Below, piece after piece: positions 9,060-17,450 of a DNA stretch of 64,000 nt. This stretch comes from an uncultured Planctomycetaceae bacterium (GTDB lineage: Bacteria; Planctomycetota; Planctomycetia; Pirellulales; Pirellulaceae), in assembly GCA_937862885.1 (NCBI GenBank), contig CALMEE010000061.1, positions 49,288 to 113,287 on the forward strand. The letters run 5' to 3'. The translations under genes were made by a program, and so were the position numbers. The notes under the pieces are model-generated. The model made no database searches, was not told the DNA's origin, and saw only the letters and a list, made by a program, of their open reading frames with translations. The first letter of the stretch is position 1. Each line of letters starts with the position of its first letter.

Positions 9060-9911
9060 ATGACGACCATGTTCCGAATTGCTTCCGTACAGACAGATAT
9101 CCAGTTTGGTAACATCGACGAGAACTTAAAGCGAACGCTCGAAAAGATGACTGAAGCCTCCGCTAATGGCGCGAGGTTGGTCGTCTTTCCTGAATGCTCG
9201 CTCACTGGTTATTGTTGTGAAACAAAGGAAGAAGGAAAGGCAATTGGGCTAAATTTGCAAAGCACGGTATTTAGGCGGCTGCACGAAAGTTGTCGATCGT
9301 TGAATGTATTTGGTGTATTTGGATTTCTTGAAACGGAAGACGAATCCGACGACTTATTTAATTCCCTGGTTTGCATTGGTCCAGCCGGCATCGTCGCGCA
9401 TTACCGAAAAACCCACCTCCCTCAGCTAGGCGTTGATCGATTCGTAACTTGTGGCCAAGCGGCGTACGATGTCTTTGAGATTGACAAGGTGCAGGTCGGT
9501 ATGCTGATTTGTTACGACAGCAGTTTTCCCGAAGCTACACGAGTTTTGGCGTTAAAGGGTGCCGACGTCGTTCTATTGCCGACGAACTGGCCTGCGGCCT
9601 CCATTTCAATTGCCGAGCTTGTTCCGCCAGTGCGTGCGATGGAAAATCACATTTACTTTGTCGTTGCGAATCGGGTCGGCTTAGAGCGGGGCGTTTCATT
9701 TGTAGGGCGGAGTCGCATTATTCATCCAAATGGCTCGAGTTTGACGTATGCGGAACACGACCGTGAAGAAGTTTTGATTGCCGATATCGATCCCGAACTG
9801 GCTAGGCAAAAGCGCATCGTGCGTGTATTGGGTAAACATGAAGTCAATCTCATTGCCGATCGTCGCCCAGAACTTTACGGCGAAATTATCGAAAAAAGTG
9901 TACAACACTAG
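9060..9911 (+). CDS. Carbon-nitrogen hydrolase (nitrilase superfamily amidase)
   Basis: 283 residues. The catalytic triad is visible: Glu45 in VVFPECSLTGY, Lys117 in YRKTHLP, and Cys151 in GMLICYDSSFPE. The enzyme hydrolyses a C-N bond of an amide or nitrile in the cytoplasm; the substrate cannot be told from the sequence. The RVSASIS-type loop after the Cys, GADVVLLPTNWP, fits the aliphatic amidase/carbamoylase-like branches. The ATG at 9060 is used; a second ATG three codons later is also possible, and no strong binding site decides. The gene stands alone, divergent from the preceding minus-strand genes. Confidence 0.93.
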   Translation: MTTMFRIASVQTDIQFGNIDENLKRTLEKMTEASANGARLVVFPECSLTGYCCETKEEGKAIGLNLQSTVFRRLHESCRSLNVFGVFGFLETEDESDDLFNSLVCIGPAGIVAHYRKTHLPQLGVDRFVTCGQAAYDVFEIDKVQVGMLICYDSSFPEATRVLALKGADVVLLPTNWPAASISIAELVPPVRAMENHIYFVVANRVGLERGVSFVGRSRIIHPNGSSLTYAEHDREEVLIADIDPELARQKRIVRVLGKHEVNLIADRRPELYGEIIEKSVQH

Positions 9912-10010
9912 GTATCGAATTTCGATTGCCGGTTGCCGTTTTACACGCGGCAGACATGCTGCATTTTTGCAAATGGCGGAACAATAGAAGATTGGCCAAG
10001 CTATCCGCCA

Positions 10011-10298
10011 TCACCATTTAATTTCAACTTTTTCACCCGGACCTATGCCAAGCATTTCACTCAAGCTGATGCCGACGATGGTTAATTCCAAGTTGCCGCT
10101 GGTTCCGCGAACGGCTAACAGAGTCGACTCCGACTCTTCATGATCAGGATCGTAAATCCCTAGTGTATGATGAGGGCCAAACGTTACAACAACCGAGTCG
10201 TCGCTTGGCGCATCGGCGATTTGTTCGTTCGAAATATCGGTAATCAAGTCGCCCGTTGCGCTAACCCTCTGGACACTCCCCTTTAATACGTGCGCCAA
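10011..10298 (-). CDS. Stand-alone SAM hydroxide adenosyltransferase C-terminal-domain protein
   Basis: 95 residues. The sequence matches the C-terminal beta-barrel domain of the DUF62 / SAM hydroxide adenosyltransferase (and fluorinase) family: a GDLITDIS strand corresponds to the usual GNLITNI, a VVVTFGPHHTLGIY segment follows, and the end reads SGNLELTIVGIS then EMLGIGPGEKVEIKW, like the family's GYLEIAVN...AAELLGLKVGDEVEI. The N-terminal catalytic domain is entirely missing, so enzymatic activity is unlikely. It may bind adenosine or SAM-like ligands. Start is the ATG at 10298. The gene is convergent with the nitrilase gene. Confidence 0.75.
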   Translation of the reverse strand: MAHVLKGSVQRVSATGDLITDISNEQIADAPSDDSVVVTFGPHHTLGIYDPDHEESESTLLAVRGTSGNLELTIVGISLSEMLGIGPGEKVEIKW

Positions 10299-10487
10299 TA
10301 TTCCACTCCTTTTTGCTTTTGCAAGATTACGTGACTTCCAGCGAAACTCATTAAATCGCGAAAGCGAAATAGATCGACATCAATCGCTGCAGGTGTAGCC
10401 CATTCAGCTTGATTGCTAGTTAATTCCAATCGAGGTTACCGCCTGTTAAAAGATGTCAATTGTCATGTAGTAAAAGTGAACGCCGAC

Positions 10488-10841
10488 ATGGGACAAGCTG
10501 CAAATACTGTTTCCCGTAACGGCTCCATGACGAGCAGAATAATTGCATCGCTTTCTAGTGTTTACGTGACGCTAGTCGAAGTCGACCACGAATCAAATGA
10601 CTCGGGTAAACGCTCAGTTCCCGACTGTGATTTTAAGGCGTTTCTGCCTGGCGTCGCAAGTGAGGTGGGCCGTCGAAAAGTCAAACAAATGTTAAAAAGT
10701 CATTATATTTCGGGCAGGCTGAACTGGGTGTCGAAGGATGGTCGTTGGGCACTACCGGGTGCCGTCGATCCGCGGCGTACACAATTAACTGGTGCAGTTA
10801 CAATTCCAGAATCCAAGCCCTTCCAGTTCAAACTGCTTTAG
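10488..10841 (+). CDS. Hypothetical protein, 117 residues, overlapping the Nudix gene tail
   Basis: The frame from ATG 10488 has coding-like codon use (an upstream TTG at 10413 would add 25 residues). A segment VGRRKVKQMLKSHYISGRLNWVSKDGRWAL looks structured, but I recognise no family. Its last 57 bases overlap the convergent 3-prime end of the Nudix gene, which lowers confidence, since one of the two ends could be overextended or this frame could be spurious. Confidence 0.35.
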   Translation: MGQAANTVSRNGSMTSRIIASLSSVYVTLVEVDHESNDSGKRSVPDCDFKAFLPGVASEVGRRKVKQMLKSHYISGRLNWVSKDGRWALPGAVDPRRTQLTGAVTIPESKPFQFKLL

Positions 10842-11486
10842 CCTTTCAAAATTCATACAGTATAGTCCTTTACAAGAAGTGCTTGTTGGATGCGTCGCTT
10901 TAACGGGTTGCAGCACGCCGAGAGCAAGGATTTTGGTCTCGAACTCGCCGGCTACAATTTCCCTACCCATGATGTGTTGATAGATCAACTTTAGCTGATC
11001 GATCGTAAAGTGATCATCGAGAAGTTCCCATGCCAGCGGAAACGCTGATAAACTCATTTGCATGAACGCCACAGCCGTAGAAATGATGGACGCGTGATCA
11101 AAAGCCAGTTCGGGCAATGAACTGAGTGGGTACCAAGCAGCTCTCTTGGCATCCGAGCCCGCCACAATTGTTGCGTCCTGACTGTGGACGAATCCCAAAT
11201 ACGCTACGGAAATTACACGATCGCGAGGATCTCTGTCGACATCGCTGAACGTGTGAAACTGTTTCAGGCGCGAAACATTTAATCCTGTCTCTTCCAAAAG
11301 CTCTCTGCGAGCGGCATTGTCCGTCGTCTCTTCGATATCGACAAACCCACCCGGCAGCGCCCAGGTACCAACAAACGGTGCAAACAAGCGTTCGATCAAT
11401 AACAGCTTTAATTCATTGTCGCTGAACGTGAAAACTACGCAGTCTACCGCGACTGCAGGGCGAGCATATTCGTATGTGAAGGTCAT
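10785..11486 (-). CDS. Nudix hydrolase-like regulator with C-terminal winged helix (NrtR-like)
   Basis: 233 residues from the preferred ATG at 11486 (MTFTYEYARP); another ATG seven codons upstream exists. The Nudix box is complete, GFVDIEETTDNAARRELL then EETGL, fitting GX5EX7REUXEEXGU, so hydrolysis of an ADP-ribose-like substrate is possible. Residues after about 150 (FTIDQLKLIYQHIMGREI, FETKILALGVLQPV) match the winged-helix domain of NrtR, a repressor of NAD metabolism that senses ADP-ribose. No NAD biosynthesis gene is adjacent, so its target is unknown. The double-AP2 gene lies 144 bases upstream on the same strand. Confidence 0.88.
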   Translation of the reverse strand: MTFTYEYARPAVAVDCVVFTFSDNELKLLLIERLFAPFVGTWALPGGFVDIEETTDNAARRELLEETGLNVSRLKQFHTFSDVDRDPRDRVISVAYLGFVHSQDATIVAGSDAKRAAWYPLSSLPELAFDHASIISTAVAFMQMSLSAFPLAWELLDDHFTIDQLKLIYQHIMGREIVAGEFETKILALGVLQPVKATHPTSTSCKGLYCMNFERLKQFELEGLGFWNCNCTS

Positions 11487-11630
11487 CGTAAAACAATGAA
11501 AGTGCAAATCGGATTGCCGACAACGCGGTAGCGAGCTACGAACACAGCTGCAGCATTGGAATCGCCGTATTGAATTGCAGGCTTCCAGATTTCGCGAACC
11601 ACTTATGCCAAATCCGGTCCCACGTTGATT

Positions 11631-12131
11631 CTATTGCGCTGCTTGTGACCCAGCAACTCCCCGATCTCTGGCTTGCACGGCGAGGCGAAAGGCTTCATCC
11701 TCGCCATATTTGTCGCAAGAGAAACTGCGCGTTCGCCTTCGCCCGTCCGCATCCGTCCATTGAGCAACCCAAAAGTGGTAGGTGAACTCATACCCTCCAC
11801 GGTATTCAACTTGTGTTGCTGAGCGTACACCAACGACGCCTGAATTATTTCGTATCGAAGGATATTGTGCGAGTTCCTTTACGGTGAATGATCGAGTGAC
11901 CTTGAGCAGATAATCGCGGTATGCCTTGGCCGCAGATAGGGCCGCGCGCTTTCCATTGTAGAGTGAATCCGCAAAGTAACGGTCAAAGCGTTGCCCGCGC
12001 CGTTGCAAACGAACTTGCCACCCGCAATTGAAGTTCCCGGCTGACGAAAGCGTTTCAACGCGAGAGATATTTCTCAATGAGAAGCTACGTCGCTTGGTGA
12101 CTTTGCGGTTTGCTTTTCGTCTCTTAGCCAT
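11631..12131 (-). CDS. Protein with two AP2/ERF-type DNA-binding domains
   Basis: 166 residues, very basic. Domain 1 (about 20-75) has a GWQVRLQRRGQRFDRYFAD core and KRAALSAAKAYRD helix. Domain 2 (about 94-156) has NNSGVVGVRSA, FWVAQWTDADGRRRTRSF and the helix EAFRLAVQARD. Both fit the AP2 pattern of three strands and one helix known from plant transcription factors and from phage or bacterial HNH homing endonucleases. No HNH nuclease motif is present, so this is likely a DNA-binding protein without nuclease activity. It precedes the Nudix regulator on the same strand. The lineage may derive from a mobile endonuclease, which is inference. Confidence 0.75.
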   Translation of the reverse strand: MAKRRKANRKVTKRRSFSLRNISRVETLSSAGNFNCGWQVRLQRRGQRFDRYFADSLYNGKRAALSAAKAYRDYLLKVTRSFTVKELAQYPSIRNNSGVVGVRSATQVEYRGGYEFTYHFWVAQWTDADGRRRTRSFSCDKYGEDEAFRLAVQARDRGVAGSQAAQ

Positions 12132-12479
12132 GCTACATAGGGTCTAGCACACTGAGAATTGCTGTTCGAGGCCAAATGAAGTAAACAAACAACATTGAGT
12201 TAATTTGTTGCAGGCAAACTTGGCAAAACAAATTGCCATCTTTTCGACTCAATTAGCATAATCTAATCAGCCAAATTGAAAATAATAGCCCTTTCCGCAA
12301 ATTTCAGCCATTCGTCGAAGTCCTAAGTACCTCATCGCGATGACTTTCAAAGGGTATCAATGCCTGTATGCAGTTTGATCTAACATCCGGTTCGCCAAGG
12401 ATGCGAAAAACCGTGCGAATGAGACATCGCCGAGTCCTCCAACAGCGACCTTTAAGCTGCCCCGGGGATACTTGATCAA
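12132..12479. other. Intergenic stretch with an 8-bp inverted repeat
   Basis: AT-rich and without a convincing gene. Arms AATTTGTT (12202-12209) and AACAAATT (12227-12234) form an inverted repeat with a 17-base spacer, upstream of the AP2 gene, and could be an operator or a hairpin. An 80-codon frame reaching into the next gene's tail looks like a shadow. Confidence 0.35.
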
Positions 12480-13544
12480 CTATTGTGCTGTCGAACGGTA
12501 TCCGTCGGGTCCACCTGAAATCGGACGACCCATCGGTAACGGCCACACCGCCGTCTGATAGCCGGACCGTTGCAAAAACGTCTTGACTTGGTTGAACTCG
12601 GCATAGCTATCTGGATAAACCCAGATAGAAACTGTCGTCTTTGCCGGGACAAGACCTGATAGCTGTTTGCGAAACCGCGACCCCGATTGGAAAGCTGTTT
12701 CCACCGGTTCGCCTAAATTGTCTTGCGTCGGCAGAATAACAAAGCGGCGGAATGTCAGACGACGCTCGCTGATCAGCCCCAAATCCGTCGGCGTCGAAAC
12801 CTCTTCTGCTTCAAGAACGTATTGCAAACGAAAGTTCCCCACTGGTCCGACAGTTTCTGTTGTATGGTTTGACGATTTGAGTTTCTCGGCCTTCAACTTC
12901 CACTCGCCTCGCATTTTTTCAACGAGTTCGTCAACTGGGACGAACTCGATCAGACCTTTGGCAATCCTCACATGAACTTCATCCTGAAAAACGGTTTTGG
13001 CTAAAGGAGTCGGGTAGTGGTTGATTTGCGTAACTTGTTTGGACACTTCATTGGACGCCAAGCGATAGGCCGCTTGTGCTGACTCAAGCTCTTTATCGAG
13101 TTCATGCTTGATTTGCAGAGCTGCAACGAGTTCAAACGAACTATGTTCGAGTTGTTGCATGCGATTGGCAAGCTCAGATTTGGCAAGTTCAATCTCAATC
13201 AAGAGTCCCTGTCGACTATTGGTGAGCGATTCGATCGCGAGTGCTTCTTCGGCGACTAACTGGTCAAGACGTTGGGCGTCGAGTTGTAAACTTACGGATC
13301 GCGAGCGCGACCGGTCAAGTCGTTGTTCCAGCTCTTTAAGGTCGACTGACACCGGCGAAGCAGATTGCGAGATTGTAGCGCTGAGCGACGTTCCTGCGTG
13401 AGTTCCAACAACCACCAAGAGAATAATCAACACTCCAACGAGGTTTGCCACGATATCCAAAAATGAATCGTGGCCGGGAGTTGCATCGGCGGCTTGATTG
13501 GCAGCTCGGCGTCGCTGAAGCTTTTGGTAATTGCAAGTGCTCAT
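12480..13544 (-). CDS. MotB/ExbD-like membrane-anchored periplasmic protein, partner B of the MotA/ExbB operon
   Basis: 354 residues. A single N-terminal membrane helix (about 28-47) starts FLDIVANLVGVLIILLVVVG, with Asp30 at the position where MotB, ExbD and TolR carry the proton-binding Asp. Residues about 65-175 are a predicted coiled coil. The C-terminal part has no OmpA-type peptidoglycan motif that I can see; it includes VSIWVYPDSYAEFNQVKTFL, a module also present twice in the preceding gene's product. It is the last gene of the operon, 36 bases after partner A. It likely forms the plug or stator arm of a proton channel with the MotA-like protein, reaching into the periplasm. The cargo or load is unknown. 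Confidence 0.75.
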   Translation of the reverse strand: MSTCNYQKLQRRRAANQAADATPGHDSFLDIVANLVGVLIILLVVVGTHAGTSLSATISQSASPVSVDLKELEQRLDRSRSRSVSLQLDAQRLDQLVAEEALAIESLTNSRQGLLIEIELAKSELANRMQQLEHSSFELVAALQIKHELDKELESAQAAYRLASNEVSKQVTQINHYPTPLAKTVFQDEVHVRIAKGLIEFVPVDELVEKMRGEWKLKAEKLKSSNHTTETVGPVGNFRLQYVLEAEEVSTPTDLGLISERRLTFRRFVILPTQDNLGEPVETAFQSGSRFRKQLSGLVPAKTTVSIWVYPDSYAEFNQVKTFLQRSGYQTAVWPLPMGRPISGGPDGYRSTAQ

Positions 13545-13580
13545 TGTCGAATTAACTATCGGTTCCCACTGAAGTCAGGG

Positions 13581-15269
13581 TTATTCGCCTTTTTCGATTT
13601 CGAGTCCGCTATTTTGGAGTAGCCGCTCTAACTGTACAAAATTCGAATAACCGCCAGGCATCAATTTGATTTTCAGTACCGGTTTCCAATACCCTCCGGA
13701 GCCCGCAATTCCCCATCCATCGATTACGTTCCAAATGGAATGAACAAATGCGTCTAAGCTGTCCTCCACGGAATTGTCAATCGAGACGGTCGCGATTCGC
13801 TGGTTAGAATTCGCGCTATATTCGAATACAAAGCGGTCAGGATAACATGAAACCTGAATTGGACGACGATAGGCAATTGCATGGCTCGTCGATGCTGGCA
13901 ACGCCCAATTTTCGCTTCGCTTGTCAGTTTGAATGTTGAGACGCGATGCCTGAGTTCCCTCGCTCTTGGATGATTGAGCAAGCGAAGAATTTGCAAAATT
14001 TGCGACCGATTCCTCGACCTCTTGGTTTATCGGGCCGTGCTGATAAGCATCATTGCCTTGGGGGCCGTTAGGGTTCGTGAGGCTTGTTGAGGTGCTGTTA
14101 GATGCCAAAGAATTCCTTGAATCTGTAACGCCTTCTTGACGCGCGATTTCATCTTCAAATTGTGACTGCCCAGCGAGTGTGTCGCTATTGCTATCGGAAG
14201 CGCGAGACTCCGCCCTTTTCGCCGACGTTTGGCCTCCTCCCATGGAGTCGGTTGCTTTGCCAATCGATGGGGTTGGATTTTCCTGGCCAAACCTGCCCGG
14301 CCTCGACGAGTTTTGCGAAGTGTTTGCCAAAGGTGACTGGAACTTTTGACCGCGCGCTTCCAATACGGCAACCATGCGTTCTTGTTTGCGGAGAGCCTCT
14401 TTGATCGTCTCTTCAATTTCAGCAATCAGGCCTTCGTCCGGCTCGCCGAAATCGAGAACTTTATCGGACTCAACTAGTTCGTAGCCGAATTCGTCATCCC
14501 AACTTGTCATCGCTCGCCGGGCCAGAGCGAAATAGCTCTCACCACCCGGGCGGATTACAAGCAGTGGGTAAGCTTGTTCATTTTCATTCGTGTAGTTGTG
14601 TCGGCGTTGGTATTGCCGAACCGCAGCCAAAGTTGCATCCAAAGGATTACCATTTAGCACCGGAAACGTAAAATCTTGATCAGTGAGCTGAATGTTTCCT
14701 GGTTGGATGAAGAGCCCCTGTGACGTGCATTCAATGTAAATGGGTCGGCGACTCGTGCCCGAGTTTCCCTGGTACGGCACAATCGAATAGACTGGTGCCG
14801 CATTTGCCTTTGACGAACGAATCAGATCGGTTTGCGCTTGAACTTCGGTAATCTGTTCACGTAAACCATCGATTTCTTGCGTAATCTCGGAGATAGTTAC
14901 TTCACTTTTCGTATCTTCCGAGGCTGCAACGATCTGTAATTCGATTTGTTGCAGGTTCCGCTTAAGTTCGCGCGTCTCGCTTTCGAGATATCCTCTGAGG
15001 TCACGGGCCTGGGCCAATTTGTTTTGTAGGCTGGGGCGTAGGTCTAACAAACCTTCGACCCTCAGTGCTTCAATTTCCAGATCACGCTCTAGAGCTTCTG
15101 CCTGACGAAGTTCATCGTTGTCAGACGTCTGCTGCAGTTGATTGTTGTGGTCGGCGGCCTTGACGGCGAGTACAAGCAGTACGATAAGCACTCCCATCGT
15201 GCAAATTAGTACGGCAAGAAACGGGAACAGAGAAACGGCAGTAGACTCTGAATGCGCTGATTTAATCAT
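13581..15269 (-). CDS. Membrane-anchored coiled-coil periplasmic protein, partner A of the MotA/ExbB operon
   Basis: 562 residues. One membrane helix (about 13-36, SLFPFLAVLICTMGVLIVLL) resembles the MotB/ExbD anchor but lacks the acidic residue. A coiled coil spans about 45-155. Two related modules follow: RRPIYIEC at 174-181 with a downstream PLLVIRPGGESYFALAR, and RRPIQVSC at 468-475 with downstream KIKLMPGGYSNFVQLERLL. Between them lies a Ser/Asn/Gln-rich linker. The ATG overlaps the TGA of the MotA-like gene (ATGA), indicating translational coupling. Together with partner B it suggests an asymmetric pair of stator arms. No known family name can be given; N-terminal similarity to ExbD is by topology only. 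Confidence 0.72.
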   Translation of the reverse strand: MIKSAHSESTAVSLFPFLAVLICTMGVLIVLLVLAVKAADHNNQLQQTSDNDELRQAEALERDLEIEALRVEGLLDLRPSLQNKLAQARDLRGYLESETRELKRNLQQIELQIVAASEDTKSEVTISEITQEIDGLREQITEVQAQTDLIRSSKANAAPVYSIVPYQGNSGTSRRPIYIECTSQGLFIQPGNIQLTDQDFTFPVLNGNPLDATLAAVRQYQRRHNYTNENEQAYPLLVIRPGGESYFALARRAMTSWDDEFGYELVESDKVLDFGEPDEGLIAEIEETIKEALRKQERMVAVLEARGQKFQSPLANTSQNSSRPGRFGQENPTPSIGKATDSMGGGQTSAKRAESRASDSNSDTLAGQSQFEDEIARQEGVTDSRNSLASNSTSTSLTNPNGPQGNDAYQHGPINQEVEESVANFANSSLAQSSKSEGTQASRLNIQTDKRSENWALPASTSHAIAYRRPIQVSCYPDRFVFEYSANSNQRIATVSIDNSVEDSLDAFVHSIWNVIDGWGIAGSGGYWKPVLKIKLMPGGYSNFVQLERLLQNSGLEIEKGE

Positions 15270-16948
15270 GCAGCACGCGTTCGTTCCACGAGGTGAGTTT
15301 TTTCGGTAAGTCCCTTCCCGGAAGTTGCCGAGTTAGTCTTCATATCAAACAGGCGACGAGTGATGGGTACGACTGGCGTTGCAGTGGATTGATCCGGCGC
15401 ATACTTGATCGTCTGCGGAGAATCTGAGTCTTCGTCGAACTGCTGATGGACCTCACTCGACGTTTTCTCATAATCGCCAAATTCAAACTCATTTGATTGA
15501 CTTGAGGGGCCGGTGATGATGTTTGGGCCTTGAGCGAACGTTGAAATGTCTGCATGTGCTTGCTGGGATTGTCTCAAGTCAACGTCGAGCCGCATTTGCT
15601 CAACCAACTGTTGTGTGGCGAATACAAGTTCTTGAGCGATTTCGAATAGCGGACCTTCATTCGGAAGCCTATGCAGGGTCGCCAGCAAATCTTCTTGGAT
15701 GTGTTTCAAGTCGACTACCACCTGCAAGGTCTCGGCCAGCGGCTTAGCCCCACTAACAAAGTCTTGTTGTGCCCTAATAAATTCTCTCGTGAGTTCAGAA
15801 ATCGATATGTGCCACTGCTGAATTCGTTGGTCTAGCGTTTTATCCGCTTTGCTGATCGAATTCGACACCTCGATTGCTAGTCTACTGGTCGATTGGCCTA
15901 ATGCCGTAACGAGTTCTGAGTTAACTACTTGCTTGGCAGCCGTTACTGATTCAACCCACGCGGACTGTGCGGCAGTAATGGAATGATTCCACAATGAGCA
16001 TTGTTTTTCGACGAGTCCCTCAACTGCCTTCATCATCTCGCTGGCAATCCGTTGAATGGCATCAATTTGGGGAGTGCCGTCTTCTTGACTTTCGACGGGG
16101 AAGTAATGTGTTAATTGCGAACGCGAATTCTCATCGACGGCCTGAAGCAACTGCGATTCACATCGATCAACCAGGAATTGGAAAAACATCAAAACGACGG
16201 AAAACGTCAATGCAAGTGCGGTCGTATCAAAAGCAATGTATAGGCTTGATTGGAGGGTTTCCATCATCCCCTGAAAGTCACTTTCGGGGCCCAACTTGAT
16301 TCCGCCCAATGCTTCAGAGATCCCCAACACGGTACCCAGGAACCCGAGCATTGGCGTTGCCCAGATAAGAATACGAACAAATGAGTATCGCTCATTTTTG
16401 CGCGACGCGTCCTGGTCGGATAAGTATTTCAATTCATCGTCCAGACCATTCGCTGACCGGTGCTGTTGGATGAAGCCGATTGCTGAGCGAAACCGCCTCC
16501 ATAAGTAAGTATTTTGCCAACGGCGCGGAAACTCACTCAAACGTTGTTGGACTCGGTTGGTTTCACCTTCGATCCGAACCGCATGACTCTCAGCGAGTTG
16601 CGATGGTTGGTGATTCTCCAATAGGTTGGGTTGTCTGCGCCGTCCGAGCAGGCGACTCATCCAACTTCGTCGCACTCTTCTTTCGTGAATATGAATTCTT
16701 TTCAGTGACCGAAATTGGTCCCAAACGTCTGCGCTGACCAGAATAAGCGAGACTAAGCCGATCAAAAACATCGCCGTCGTGACTTTGGAAACGGAATGCC
16801 CAGTTACGTATCGCTCGATGAGTTCGTCCTGAATAAGTCCCTTTTCAATGGCGCCGATGACAACAAAATAGATGCCCAAACCAACAATGATTGGGAATAC
16901 AATTGTCGGCATAATCGCCAACCAGGAATTGGAGCGATTTTGATTCAC
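15266..16948 (-). CDS. MotA/TolQ/ExbB family proton channel protein with long cytoplasmic tail
   Basis: 560 residues, much longer than ExbB or TolQ. Two N-terminal helices (about 10-30 and 56-73) are followed by a basic cytoplasmic loop and then the hallmark pair: TPMLGFLGTVLGISEALGG (198-216) and a helix around 238-260 with DTTALALTF, the proton-path segment of the MotA_ExbB family. Residues 270-470 form helical, probably coiled-coil sequence and the last 90 residues are disordered. Start is a GTG at 16948, two bases after the preceding 74-codon gene; the stop overlaps the next gene's ATG. It should form a pentameric inner-membrane channel powering the two partner proteins. Confidence 0.88.
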   Translation of the reverse strand: MNQNRSNSWLAIMPTIVFPIIVGLGIYFVVIGAIEKGLIQDELIERYVTGHSVSKVTTAMFLIGLVSLILVSADVWDQFRSLKRIHIHERRVRRSWMSRLLGRRRQPNLLENHQPSQLAESHAVRIEGETNRVQQRLSEFPRRWQNTYLWRRFRSAIGFIQQHRSANGLDDELKYLSDQDASRKNERYSFVRILIWATPMLGFLGTVLGISEALGGIKLGPESDFQGMMETLQSSLYIAFDTTALALTFSVVLMFFQFLVDRCESQLLQAVDENSRSQLTHYFPVESQEDGTPQIDAIQRIASEMMKAVEGLVEKQCSLWNHSITAAQSAWVESVTAAKQVVNSELVTALGQSTSRLAIEVSNSISKADKTLDQRIQQWHISISELTREFIRAQQDFVSGAKPLAETLQVVVDLKHIQEDLLATLHRLPNEGPLFEIAQELVFATQQLVEQMRLDVDLRQSQQAHADISTFAQGPNIITGPSSQSNEFEFGDYEKTSSEVHQQFDEDSDSPQTIKYAPDQSTATPVVPITRRLFDMKTNSATSGKGLTEKTHLVERTRAA

Positions 16949-16950
16949 GT

Positions 16951-17175
16951 TTAGTCGTATCTTCCGGGGTTGAAATTGGGCATCGATCTGCCATCGGCGT
17001 CCAGGACTTGCACCAGACTACTTGGCTTATGAAAACCAAAAACCTGTGAAATCACGGCGCCGACCCATCGCCGCTCGCGCACCGCATACGCCGCAGCTAA
17101 GCTTGAATTTTCGGTGTTATCATTAAAATCGGAAAAGTCCGCCAACCTTAATGAGCGATAATCGGAAGTATTCAC
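16951..17175 (-). CDS. Small hypothetical protein leading the MotA/ExbB operon
   Basis: 74 residues starting at a GTG (17175). It ends two bases before the MotA-like GTG start, so the two are probably translationally coupled. The sequence has no signal or membrane segment; features include SLAAAYAVRERRWVGAVIS and an end NFNPGRYD. I do not recognise it. Position argues that it belongs to the stator-like system, perhaps as a regulator or cytoplasmic subunit. Confidence 0.55.
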   Translation of the reverse strand: MNTSDYRSLRLADFSDFNDNTENSSLAAAYAVRERRWVGAVISQVFGFHKPSSLVQVLDADGRSMPNFNPGRYD

Positions 17176-17280
17176 TGAAAAGCCGATACACGCGACACAA
17201 TTCTCGCTAGCAAAGTCATCACGCTGATTTCATTCCGGTTTTAGCAAAGAATTGTCTTCGCGATATCCGATACAAGACTG

Positions 17281-17376
17281 TGTTGACAAGATCAACATCG
17301 GGAAATTGCAGTTGCCTTGCAATTACCCAGGGGGGGACTAGTCCGGAATCTGCCTTTGGCATTCCGGGCTTTTTTT
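17281..17376 (+). ncRNA. Candidate small structured RNA ending in an intrinsic terminator
   Basis: Three consecutive stem-loops: TGTTGA/TCAACA (17281-17297), ATTGCA/TGCAAT (17305-17323), and a strong terminator stem (17341-17369) with seven Ts after it. A GGGGGGG run lies between the second and third. No plus-strand gene lies nearby upstream, so the terminator implies a short plus-strand transcript divergent from the MotA operon. A TTGACA box at 17283-17288 lacks a good -10 partner. On the minus strand the same hairpins could be leader structure of the operon. Confidence 0.4.
17341..17376 (+). terminator. Intrinsic terminator, plus strand
   Basis: CCGGAAT (17343-17349) pairs with ATTCCGG (17361-17367), with inner pairs GCC/GGC around a TTT loop, followed by T70-T76 of this block. 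There is no A-run on the left flank, so it acts only on plus-strand transcripts. No protein gene precedes it on that strand. Confidence 0.75.
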
Positions 17377-17450
17377 ATGCGCCAGCAGTGTGATGGCAGA
17401 AATTTTCTTGCTGCATTTCAACTCCTTGCATGCCCGAGCACCAGTTCTCT

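Noticed and set aside
12480..17175. Zorya anti-phage system
   Set aside because: MotA-like and anchored partner proteins are present, but no OmpA-type peptidoglycan domain and no ZorC, ZorD or ZorE genes are nearby.
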